A stretch of 6,455 nucleotides of DNA from contig JACQED010000368.1 in assembly GCA_016200785.1 (NCBI GenBank), positions 1 through 6,455 on the forward strand. The letters run 5' to 3'. The position numbers and the translations under genes were made by a program. The notes beneath the pieces are model-generated. The model saw only the letters and a list, made by a program, of their open reading frames with translations. It was not told the origin of the DNA and ran no database searches. Of this stretch, positions 1 through 5,601 are shown piece by piece. Numbering within the stretch: position 1 is the first letter of the stretch; each line of letters begins with the position of its first letter. This DNA is from Chloroflexota bacterium. Lineage in GTDB: Bacteria; Chloroflexota; Anaerolineae; Anaerolineales; JACQED01.

Positions 1-810
1 ATCTATCACGCCCTGAGAGAACTGGAAGCGAGCGGTCAGCCCGGCGCCCTCGCGACGATCATCCGCGCGCGCGGCTCCGTGCCGAGGCACGAAGGCAGTA
101 AGATGCTGATTTACGCCGACGGGCGCATCCTGGGCACCATCGGCGGAGGCGAGATGGAGAGCCGCGTGATGGCCGAAGCCAAACAAGCCATCGCCGATGG
201 CCGCCCGCGCATCATGACCTATTCGCTCGCCGATCCGAAATCCGGCGACCCCGGCGTGTGCGGAGGCGAAGTGGAAATCTTTGTGGAGCCGATCGTTGAT
301 ACGCCGACCGTGATCATCTTCGGCGCGGGACATGTGGGCCGAGCGATCGCGCACCTGGCGAAGTGGCTCGGCTTCCGCGTCGTCGTCGCCGACGATCGCG
401 CCGAGTACGCCAACGAGGATTGGGCCCCCGGCGCCGATCAGTACCTCGCCGTCTCGCTGTCTGACATCCCACAGCACATGACCATCGGGCCGAACACTTA
501 CATCGTTCTGCCCACGCGCAATGTGATGGTGGACGTGAACGGCCTGCCGCCACTGCTCGACACGCCCGCCGCGTACATCGGCGTGATCGGCTCGCGACGC
601 CGTTGGGCCACGGCAGCGGCGCAGTTGGAAGCCAGGGGCGTGTCCAAAGAGAAACTCGCCCGCGTCCATTCGCCGATGGGCCTCGAACTCAATGCCGAGA
701 CGCCCGAGGAGATCGCCGTCAGCATCGTGGCCGAGATCATCATGATCCGCAACGGCGGGACGGGCGAGGCGATGAGGTGGACCGGGCTGGAGGGAGCGAC
801 GGCTCGCTAG
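1..810 (+). CDS. XdhC/CoxI family protein, molybdenum-enzyme maturation factor (5' partial)
   Basis: The frame is open from the first base to a TAG at 808-810, giving 269 residues, so the true start lies upstream of the window; the ATG at 79 is internal. The N-terminal XdhC/CoxI domain is visible: a GSVPRHEGSKML stretch, then TIGGGEMESRV, then a GDPGVCGGEVEIFVEP block with a conserved-type Cys at window residue 87. It is followed by a Rossmann-type domain beginning VIIFGAGHVGRA (GxGxxG at window residues 108-113), with a later IGSRRR and a SPMGLELNAETPEEIA block typical of the XdhC C-terminal domain. Proteins of this family bind molybdenum cofactor and help deliver the sulfurated form to xanthine dehydrogenase-type or CO-dehydrogenase-type hydroxylases in the cytoplasm. 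The partner enzyme is not in the window. The gene has no functional link to the histidine genes and is separated from them by a new promoter directly after its stop. The family call is firm; the specific client enzyme is unknown. Confidence 0.92.
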   Translation: MYHALRELEASGQPGALATIIRARGSVPRHEGSKMLIYADGRILGTIGGGEMESRVMAEAKQAIADGRPRIMTYSLADPKSGDPGVCGGEVEIFVEPIVDTPTVIIFGAGHVGRAIAHLAKWLGFRVVVADDRAEYANEDWAPGADQYLAVSLSDIPQHMTIGPNTYIVLPTRNVMVDVNGLPPLLDTPAAYIGVIGSRRRWATAAAQLEARGVSKEKLARVHSPMGLELNAETPEEIAVSIVAEIIMIRNGGTGEAMRWTGLEGATAR

Positions 811-812
811 CC

Positions 813-841
813 TTGCCGCCGCCCGGTTGTTATGCTAAAAT
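813..841 (+). promoter_or_regulatory. Predicted his operon promoter, -35 TTGCCG / extended -10 TGC-TAAAAT
   Basis: A -35-like TTGCCG at 813-818 (4 of 6 to TTGACA) is followed after 17 bp by TAAAAT at 836-841 (5 of 6 to TATAAT). A TGC directly in front of the -10 (833-835) matches the extended -10 TGn motif. The element starts two bases after the xdhC-type stop codon and is the only good sigma-70-like match I saw in the intergenic region. Transcription would start near 847-850, which is only a few bases before the leader peptide ATG at 852. The transcription start is inferred from spacing and is not observed. Confidence 0.7.
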
Positions 842-851
842 GCCCCCCAAC

Positions 852-935
852 ATGAAAGCCGTTCCGCAGCCCTGCGCGCGTCACCACCATCATCATGCGC
901 ATCACCGGTCCCAGGCCCGGCCAGGATTGCTTTAA
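852..935 (+). CDS. hisL: Histidine-rich his operon leader peptide (27 aa)
   Basis: ATG at 852 opens a 27-codon ORF ending in TAA at 933-935. Residues 11-15 are five consecutive His codons (882-896), then one Ala, then two more His (900-905), so 7 of 27 residues are His. This is the signature of a his operon leader peptide: low charged tRNA-His stalls the ribosome on the run and alters folding of the downstream RNA. It lies just upstream of an intrinsic terminator and of hisG, the first his gene. No Shine-Dalgarno sequence precedes the ATG; the predicted promoter would start transcription only about 2-5 bases upstream, so translation may be leaderless. An in-frame ATG at 840 would add four residues but overlaps the -10 box and would probably not be transcribed. 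The peptide itself probably has no function beyond its translation. The gene name follows enterobacterial usage; sequence similarity to enterobacterial hisL outside the His run is not claimed. Confidence 0.88.
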   Translation: MKAVPQPCARHHHHHAHHRSQARPGLL

Positions 936-984
936 GCGGTTTCGTCTTCTTTCGAGCGAACGATCAAAGCCTTCTCCTGACCGG
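917..984 (+). promoter_or_regulatory. Predicted antiterminator structure of the his attenuator
   Basis: Hand pairing shows 917-926 (CCGGCCAGGA) complementary to 975-984 (TCCTGACCGG) with one mismatch (C921 against A980). After a small internal loop, 929-933 (GCTTT) pairs with 966-970 (AAAGC). This gives about 14 base pairs in all. The left strand lies in codons 22-28 of the leader peptide; the right strand covers the terminator left arm, its loop and the first two bases of its right arm, so the two structures cannot coexist. A ribosome stalled on the His codons (882-905) would leave 917-933 mostly free, favouring antitermination. A ribosome at the stop codon (933-935) would cover it, favouring termination. 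The complementarity is seen directly; the switching is inferred by analogy with characterised his leaders. Folding energies were not computed. Confidence 0.75.
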
Positions 985-1001
985 AGAAGGTTTTTTGTTT
1001 T
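966..1001 (+). terminator. Intrinsic terminator (his attenuator)
   Basis: A perfect 8-bp stem, CCTTCTCC (970-977) with GGAGAAGG (983-990), closes a 5-nt TGACC loop and is followed by TTTTTTGTTTT (991-1001). The stem can be extended by pairing AAAG (966-969) with the first T residues. It sits between the leader peptide stop and the hisG ribosome binding site, with no gene ending there that would need it. It therefore most likely acts as a conditional terminator controlling readthrough into the his operon. Confidence 0.9.
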
Positions 1002-1015
1002 GGAGGTGCGGTGTG
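1002..1015 (+). promoter_or_regulatory. hisG ribosome binding site and GTG start
   Basis: GGAGG at 1002-1006 is followed after 6 nt by GTG at 1013-1015. This sets the hisG start. The frame is open back to a TTG at 995, but that codon lies inside the terminator T-tract and has no ribosome binding site. Confidence 0.85.
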
Positions 1016-2017
1016 CTGTCCGATCGTCATGACATCCGTTTGGCGCTGCCGAGCAAAGGCCGGCTGGCCGACGACGCTCTCAATTTTCTGGCCGAGGCTG
1101 GCCTGCGCGTATATAAGCCCAACCCGCGGCAATACGAAGCCGTCATTCCGTCTCTGCCCGGCTTGACCGTGCTCTTTCAACGCGCCGGCGATATTGCCGT
1201 CAGCGTGCGTGATGGCAGCGTGGATTTCGGTATCACCGGCTGGGATGCTGTCTCCGAGCGACGCGGCGACAACGGCGATCTATTGCCTCTGCACCGCGAA
1301 CTCGGCTTCGGCCACTGCTCTCTGAACGTCATCGTCCCGGAAGCGTGGACTGGTGTGACGGCGATGAGCGATCTTGCGGAGAAGCCAGCCGAACTTGGCC
1401 GCCCCCTGCGCGCCGCGACGAAATTTCCGAATCTGTCGCGCGCCTTTTTTCATCGGCACGGATTGGGCGACATTCGCCTGATCCTCGCCGAGGGCACGCT
1501 GGAGGTCGCACCGGCCATCGGCTATGCCGACTTCGTCGTCGATCTCGTTTCGACCGGCACAACACTCCGCGACAATCGTCTGCGCGCGTTGGACGATGGC
1601 CGGATTCTGGATTCGCAAGCCTGCCTGATCGCCAACCGCCGCACGCTCAAAGCGCGGCCCGAGGCTCAAGCCCTTGCGCGGCAACTTCTGGAGTTTATCG
1701 AGGCGCATCTGCGCGCCGCCGCGAACGTGGCGGTATTCGCCAACATGCGCGGCGAGTCGCCGCAGGCAATCGCGGCGCGCATGTTTACGCAAGTTGTGAT
1801 CGGCGGCTTGCAAGGGCCGACGATCTCCCCGGTCGTCACCCGCGAGGGCGGCGACTGGCACGCCGTCCACATCATCGTGCGCAAGGATCGCCTGGCGCAA
1901 GCCGTCGCCGAACTGCGCGCCATCGGCGGCAGCGGCGTGGTCGTCGCGCCCGTCACGTACATTTTTGAAGAAGAGCCGGGGGCGTACAAAGCCATGTTGG
2001 CCGCGTTGGAGGAGTAG
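1013..2017 (+). CDS. hisG: ATP phosphoribosyltransferase, long form with C-terminal regulatory domain
   Basis: This 334-residue protein catalyses the first step of histidine synthesis, joining PRPP and ATP to give phosphoribosyl-ATP in the cytoplasm. The catalytic part (about residues 8-220) begins with IRLALPSKGRL and carries the full family signature: E164, then G170, then D177 and the PRPP-binding STGTTL loop at residues 180-185. The C-terminal part (about 255-325, from GGLQGPTISPVV to VAPVTYIFEEE) matches the ACT-like domain of long-form HisG, which in characterised enzymes binds histidine for feedback inhibition. The protein is longer than the E. coli enzyme (299 aa), mostly around the join of the two domains and at the C-terminus, and has no sign of damage. 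Short-form HisG proteins need HisZ; this one should not. The start is GTG with GGAGG 6 nt upstream. It lies directly behind the leader terminator, and its stop is immediately followed by the hisD ATG. Confidence 0.96.
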   Translation: MLSDRHDIRLALPSKGRLADDALNFLAEAGLRVYKPNPRQYEAVIPSLPGLTVLFQRAGDIAVSVRDGSVDFGITGWDAVSERRGDNGDLLPLHRELGFGHCSLNVIVPEAWTGVTAMSDLAEKPAELGRPLRAATKFPNLSRAFFHRHGLGDIRLILAEGTLEVAPAIGYADFVVDLVSTGTTLRDNRLRALDDGRILDSQACLIANRRTLKARPEAQALARQLLEFIEAHLRAAANVAVFANMRGESPQAIAARMFTQVVIGGLQGPTISPVVTREGGDWHAVHIIVRKDRLAQAVAELRAIGGSGVVVAPVTYIFEEEPGAYKAMLAALEE

Positions 2018-4480
2018 ATGCTCGATATTTACGGCGTCGAGTCCGCCCGGCAGACCCTCCTGCGCCGCGCGCCAATCGGCGCGGACGATTATCCTCCGGC
2101 ATTGCTCAACGCGGTCGAGCGCGTATTCGGGGAAGGGACGACTCCAGCTCAAGCCGTCGCGCGCATTCTGGCGTCGGTGCGGGAGGCAGGCGATGCCGCC
2201 CTTCGCCGCTGGTCGGAGACTCTGGACGGCGCGATCTTCGACGACTTTCGCGTTCCCGCCGGCGGGCTGGGCGCCGCCATTCGCTCTCTTTCGCCGTCGC
2301 TTGCCGAGGCGATGCAAACTGCCGCCGGGCGCATTCGCGCGTTTCACGAACGACAGCCGCTGCCGTCGTGGACGACGAACGATCTCGGCGGAACGCTCGG
2401 CCAGCGTTTCACGGCGATCCGCCGCGTGGGCATTTACGTGCCGGGCGGGTCAGCGCCACTGCCATCGTCGTTGATGATGGCCGCGATACCGGCGCGCGTG
2501 GCCGGCGTCGAAGAGATCGTCGTTTGCACGCCGCCCCAGCCGCACCCGGCGATCCTTGCCGCCGCTCATCTTTGTGGAGTGACACAGGTCTTTCAAATCG
2601 GCGGCGCGCAGGCGATCGCGGCGATGGCCTGGGGAACTGAAAGTGTGCAGAGGGTGGATAAGATCGTCGGCGCGGGGAATATTTTTGTCACGCTCGCCAA
2701 ACAACAAGTGTATGGCATTGTCGGATTGGACGGGTTGGCATGGCCGACCGAGACGGTGGTCATAGCCGACGAGAGCGCGAACGCCAGATGGGTCGCCGCC
2801 GATCTTTTGGCGCAGGCCGAGCACGATCCAATGGCTTCTGCCATCCTGCTCACGCCTTCGCGTGCGTTGGCCGAGGCCGTGCAAGTCGAAGTCGCCCGTC
2901 AGATCGAATCGCTCTCGCTGGCGGAGATCATCGCTCAATCCCTCGCTCGGCGCGGCGGCATCGTCCTCACGCCGGACTTGAATACCGCCGCAACGCTGGC
3001 CGACGAATATGGGCCGGAGCACCTGTGCCTCTCGGTGGCCGATCCGGAACATTGGGCAAAACAAATCCGTAACGCGGGCGGGCTGTTCATCGGCGAGCGG
3101 TCGTTTGAGGTGCTGGGTGATTACGTCGCCGGCCCCAGCCACATCATGCCGACCGGCGGCACGGCGCGATTCGCTTCGCCGCTCAGCCTGCTCGACTTCG
3201 TGAAGATCACCAGCCTGGTCGCCCTCGACCCGCCCACGAGCGCCGCCCTCAGCTCGCCGGCCGCCGAACTTGCCCGCGCCGAATCGTTGACGGCTCACGC
3301 TGCTGCGGCTGAAGTGCGAATGGGGCATGGGGAGTCAGGAATGGCGAACGTCGGAATCCGACACACTGTTCCCAATTCGCAACTCCTGATTCGCAATTCG
3401 CAAGCCACAATTCGTCACCACGTCCGAAACATGGAACCCTACGAGCCGATCTTGCCGTTTGAAGTGCTCTCGCGCAAGCTGGGGCGCGCGCCGGAGGAGA
3501 TCATCAAACTGGACGCCAACGAGAATCCGTACGGGACTCTGCCGGCCGTTACCGAGGCATTGGGGCGTATGCCGTTCGCGCACATTTACCCGGACCCGGA
3601 GAGCACGGCCCTGCGCGAAGCCCTCGCCGCTCACACCGGCGTCCCGGCGGAGAACTTGCTGGCCGGCGCCGGCGCTGACGAGTTGATCGATCTTGTGATG
3701 CGGCTCTGCCTGGAACCCGGCGATACGATCGTCAATTGTCCGCCGACCTTCGGCATGTACGCCTTCGATGCGAGTGTGAACGCCGCCCGCGTCGTCAGCG
3801 TCCCTCGGCGGCAGGATTTCTCTATTGACCTCGAAGGCATTGAGCGAGCGGTTACTGAGTCTCGCCCCAAGTTGCTCTTTCTCGCGTCGCCGAATAACCC
3901 GGACGGCGGTGTGATCCCGGAAGACGTGTTCGAGCGGCTATTGGCGCTGCCGATTGTCGTCGTATGGGATGAGGCCTACGTCGAGTTCTCCACCGAGGGC
4001 GCGAGCCGCATCGGTCAAGCCCCGGAGCGCGACAATCTGATCGTGCTTCGGACGTTCAGCAAGTGGGCGGGACTGGCCGGCCTGCGCGTGGGCTATGGCG
4101 CTTTCCCGGTGAGTCTGATGCCTCACCTGTGGAAGATAAAACAGCCGTACAACGTATCGGTGGCCGCCTCCACTGCCGCGATCGCCTCCTTGGAACACAC
4201 CGCCGAACTGGACGCGAGATCAGAGAAACTGATTGCCGAGCGCGATCGGCTCTTTGCGGCGTTGAAGGCTGTGCCGTACTTGAGGCCCTACCCGTCGCAA
4301 GCCAACTTCATCCTGTGCCGCGTCGCGGGTCGTGACGCCGCCGCGCTGAAAGCCGACCTCGCCCGCGTCGGCCTTCTGGTGCGATACTTCGACAAGCCCG
4401 GCGTGAAGGATTGCATTCGGATTTCGATAGGCAAGCCGGAACAAACAGATGCGCTGATAGCCGCCCTGAAGGATTGTTAG
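2018..4480 (+). CDS. hisD-hisC: Fused histidinol dehydrogenase - histidinol-phosphate aminotransferase (HisD-HisC)
   Basis: One uninterrupted 820-codon frame holds two complete enzymes. Residues 1-434 are HisD, the NAD-dependent zinc enzyme that makes the last two oxidations from histidinol to histidine. The catalytic pair is E334-H335 (in YGPEHL), and the expected zinc ligands are Q266, H269, D368 and H427, spaced as in the E. coli enzyme. Residues 472-820 are HisC, a PLP-dependent class I/II aminotransferase acting on imidazole-acetol phosphate. It shows LDANENPYG (498-506), ASPNNPDG (623-630), D651 in WDEAY, Schiff-base K682 in TFSKWAGLAGLR, and R801 in RISIG. Each half has normal family length. 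Residues 435-471 form a linker rich in Asn, Ser, Gln, Ile and Arg that resembles neither enzyme and is encoded by repeat-like DNA. The start is ATG at 2018, directly after the hisG stop, with GGAGG at 2008-2012. Separate HisC translation from ATG 3341 or ATG 3431 is possible, so the protein could be a real fusion or a recent loss of the hisD stop. Both enzyme assignments are secure; whether the product stays fused is inference. Confidence 0.94.
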   Translation: MLDIYGVESARQTLLRRAPIGADDYPPALLNAVERVFGEGTTPAQAVARILASVREAGDAALRRWSETLDGAIFDDFRVPAGGLGAAIRSLSPSLAEAMQTAAGRIRAFHERQPLPSWTTNDLGGTLGQRFTAIRRVGIYVPGGSAPLPSSLMMAAIPARVAGVEEIVVCTPPQPHPAILAAAHLCGVTQVFQIGGAQAIAAMAWGTESVQRVDKIVGAGNIFVTLAKQQVYGIVGLDGLAWPTETVVIADESANARWVAADLLAQAEHDPMASAILLTPSRALAEAVQVEVARQIESLSLAEIIAQSLARRGGIVLTPDLNTAATLADEYGPEHLCLSVADPEHWAKQIRNAGGLFIGERSFEVLGDYVAGPSHIMPTGGTARFASPLSLLDFVKITSLVALDPPTSAALSSPAAELARAESLTAHAAAAEVRMGHGESGMANVGIRHTVPNSQLLIRNSQATIRHHVRNMEPYEPILPFEVLSRKLGRAPEEIIKLDANENPYGTLPAVTEALGRMPFAHIYPDPESTALREALAAHTGVPAENLLAGAGADELIDLVMRLCLEPGDTIVNCPPTFGMYAFDASVNAARVVSVPRRQDFSIDLEGIERAVTESRPKLLFLASPNNPDGGVIPEDVFERLLALPIVVVWDEAYVEFSTEGASRIGQAPERDNLIVLRTFSKWAGLAGLRVGYGAFPVSLMPHLWKIKQPYNVSVAASTAAIASLEHTAELDARSEKLIAERDRLFAALKAVPYLRPYPSQANFILCRVAGRDAAALKADLARVGLLVRYFDKPGVKDCIRISIGKPEQTDALIAALKDC
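3329..3343 (+). promoter_or_regulatory. Possible internal ribosome binding site for separate HisC translation
   Basis: GGGGAG at 3329-3334 stands 6 nt before an in-frame ATG at 3341, in the linker just after the HisD domain. Starting there would give HisC with a 30-residue N-terminal extension. The ATG at 3431, where HisC homology begins, has no Shine-Dalgarno sequence in front of it. The site may be a remnant of an earlier hisC start or chance; use in the cell is not shown. Confidence 0.35.
3331..3414. repeat. Repeat-like element with nested inverted repeats inside the hisD-hisC junction
   Basis: The linker DNA has structure unrelated to coding. An imperfect inverted repeat pairs 3333-3348 (AGTCAGGAATGGCGAA) with 3376-3391 (TTCGCAACTCCTGATT): 14 of 16 positions pair, including one G-T. 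Within its loop a second, perfect palindrome GTCGG-AAT-CCGAC spans 3350-3362. Overlapping the right arm, the unit ATTCGCAA occurs at 3375-3382, 3389-3396 and 3396-3403, with a related AATTCG at 3409-3414. The stretch is AT-richer than the genes on either side. It looks like intergenic repeat DNA now read through as protein. Membership of a dispersed family is inference that a genome search could test. Confidence 0.7.
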
Positions 4481-4491
4481 ATTCTGTGACT

Positions 4492-4538
4492 CCCCCTCAC
4501 CCGGCGGGCTTTTCCGCCGGAGAGGGCCAGGGTGGGGG
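4492..4538. repeat. Palindromic intergenic element between hisC and hisB
   Basis: A perfect 7-bp inner stem, CCGGCGG (4501-4507) with CCGCCGG (4514-4520), closes a 6-nt GCTTTT loop. Outer arms add CCCTCACCC (4494-4502) against GGGTGGGGG (4530-4538), with one G-T pair and a two-base overlap with the inner stem, so the two arms partly compete. The form resembles short GC-rich intergenic repeats of REP type. There is no T-run after the stem on either strand, so it is not an intrinsic terminator. Its right side, rich in GGAGAGGG and GGGTGGGGG, supplies the only purine-rich sequences that could serve as the hisB ribosome binding site. Confidence 0.65.
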
Positions 4539-4543
4539 CCAAA

Positions 4544-5131
4544 ATGCGAACATCAACTATTCATCGCCAAACCGCCGAAACCGACATCACCATCTCGCTG
4601 ACCCTCGACGGCATGGGCCGCCACGACATCGCCACCGGCGTCGGCTTTCTCGACCATCTGCTCACTCACGTTGCCGTACACGGCCTGTTCGATTTCACGG
4701 TGAAGGCCGGCGGCGATCTGCACATTGACCCGCATCACACGATCGAAGACACGGCGTTGGTATTGGGGCAGGCTTTCACCGAGGCGCTGGGCGATAAGCA
4801 GGGCATCGTCCGTATGGCCTCGGCTCACGTGCCGATGGATGAAGCGCTGGCGTTTGTCGCAGTTGACCTTTCGGGCCGACCCTACGCGGTGGTGGACGCT
4901 GAGTGGCGCGGCCCGGCCATCGGCCAATTCCCGACATCGCTCGTCGCGCACTTCATTGAGAGTTTTGCCGTCACTGCGAAGGCCAACGTCCACGCGCGTG
5001 TTCTGTACGGGCGTGACGATCATCATCAGGCCGAAGCGCTGTTCAAGGCGCTGGGGCGGGCGCTGGATGCAGCAACGCAGATTGATCCAAGAAGGGTGGG
5101 GCGTGTGCCCTCTACAAAGGGGACTCTATGA
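4544..5131 (+). CDS. hisB: Imidazoleglycerol-phosphate dehydratase (monofunctional)
   Basis: This 195-residue protein dehydrates imidazoleglycerol phosphate to imidazole-acetol phosphate, using manganese bound by conserved His and Glu residues. Family motifs appear in order: N-terminal RTSTIHRQTAETDI, FLDHLLTHVAVHG (35-47), DPHHTIEDTALVLG (62-75), VPMDEALAFVAVDLSGRP (96-113), GRDDHHQAEALFKA (156-169) and the C-terminal VPSTKGTL. It is the dehydratase alone, without the N-terminal histidinol-phosphate phosphatase domain of the enterobacterial HisB. I chose ATG 4544 because family members begin with this MRT-type N-terminus; GGGGG at 4534-4538 lies 5 nt upstream. GTG 4532 is an in-frame alternative adding four residues, also with a purine-rich site (AGAGGG 4521-4526). 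The start region overlaps the palindromic intergenic element. The 3' end overlaps the hisH start by ATGA, implying translational coupling. Confidence 0.95.
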   Translation: MRTSTIHRQTAETDITISLTLDGMGRHDIATGVGFLDHLLTHVAVHGLFDFTVKAGGDLHIDPHHTIEDTALVLGQAFTEALGDKQGIVRMASAHVPMDEALAFVAVDLSGRPYAVVDAEWRGPAIGQFPTSLVAHFIESFAVTAKANVHARVLYGRDDHHQAEALFKALGRALDAATQIDPRRVGRVPSTKGTL

Positions 5132-5601
5132 TCGCCCTCATTGACTACGGCATCGGCAACCTGCGTTCAGTACAGAAGGCGTTGGAATACGTCGGGGCCG
5201 AAGCGCGGCTCACCGTAGACCCGGCGGTAATGCGCGCTGCCGACAAAGTCGTGCTGCCCGGCGTCGGCGCGTTCGGCGACGGGATGAAGGGGCTGAGGGC
5301 GCGCGGGTTGGTAGATGCGGTGCGGGAGATCGCGGCGCGGGGCACGCCTCTCCTCGGCATCTGCGTCGGGATGCAAGTGCTCTTCGATTCGAGCGAAGAA
5401 ATGGGCCAGCATCCCGGTCTGGGAATTTTGCCGGGAAGGGTCAAACGCTTCGCGCCCGAAGACACACTGGCGACGACCGATTACGGCGGGGCCTATCCGT
5501 CCGTCGTCGGACGCGGGCGGGTGTACGGCATCCAGTTTCACCCGGAGAAGAGTCAGAGCGTCGGGCTGCTGTTGCTGAGAAATTTCGTGGAGCGGGGATG
5601 A
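5128..5601 (+). CDS. hisH: Imidazole glycerol phosphate synthase glutaminase subunit, internally shortened
   Basis: HisH is the class I glutamine amidotransferase that supplies ammonia to HisF. The N-terminus (IDYGIGNLRSVQKALE), the oxyanion-strand PGVG (44-47), the nucleophile C79 in GICVGMQ, and H138 and E140 in FHPEKS are all present, so the catalytic triad is intact. The protein is only 157 residues, whereas family members are usually about 195-205. The shortfall is internal: after GRVKRF (103-108) the sequence jumps at about residues 108-113 (nt 5449-5467) to LATTDYGG. The expected middle part with the PHMGWN-type and YFVHSYY-type motifs is missing, with no frameshift. That part forms strands near the active site and contacts HisF in known structures. 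ATG 5128 overlaps the hisB stop, with AAGGGG at 5117-5122. The gene could be a working compact variant, a damaged allele, or an assembly error; identity as HisH is secure, full function is doubtful. Confidence 0.9.
   Translation: MIALIDYGIGNLRSVQKALEYVGAEARLTVDPAVMRAADKVVLPGVGAFGDGMKGLRARGLVDAVREIAARGTPLLGICVGMQVLFDSSEEMGQHPGLGILPGRVKRFAPEDTLATTDYGGAYPSVVGRGRVYGIQFHPEKSQSVGLLLLRNFVERG

Noticed and set aside
840..851. ATG 840 as the start of the leader peptide, adding Met-Pro-Pro-Asn.
   Set aside because: The codon overlaps the predicted -10 box, so it should lie upstream of the transcript start.
882..905. The His run as a vector-derived affinity tag or a zinc-binding peptide.
   Set aside because: It is flanked by native-looking promoter, terminator and his genes, mixes CAC and CAT codons with an Ala interruption, and sits where a his leader is expected.
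995..1012. Upstream TTG as the hisG start, adding six residues.
   Set aside because: It is inside the T-tract of the terminator with no ribosome binding site, while GTG 1013 has GGAGG at the right distance.
936..1012. T-box riboswitch for tRNA-His upstream of hisG.
   Set aside because: The leader is too short and no TGGnACCGCG-type T-box sequence is present; the His-rich ORF explains the terminator better.
1280..2347. Long open frame of 355 codons on the minus strand opposite hisG and hisD.
   Set aside because: It is antisense to two well-supported genes, is rich in Arg, Gly and Ala as expected for a GC-rich shadow frame, and shows no recognisable domain or ribosome binding site.
2450..3328. 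Minus-strand open frame of 292 codons opposite hisD.
   Set aside because: It is fully antisense to conserved HisD coding sequence and its translation has no family motifs.
4501..4520. The strong hairpin after hisC as an intrinsic terminator.
   Set aside because: No T-run follows the stem on either strand, and the operon continues with tightly coupled genes.
4532..4543. GTG 4532 as the hisB start.
   Set aside because: It is possible, since a purine-rich site precedes it, but IGP dehydratases typically begin at the MRT-type residue encoded by ATG 4544, so the shorter form was preferred.
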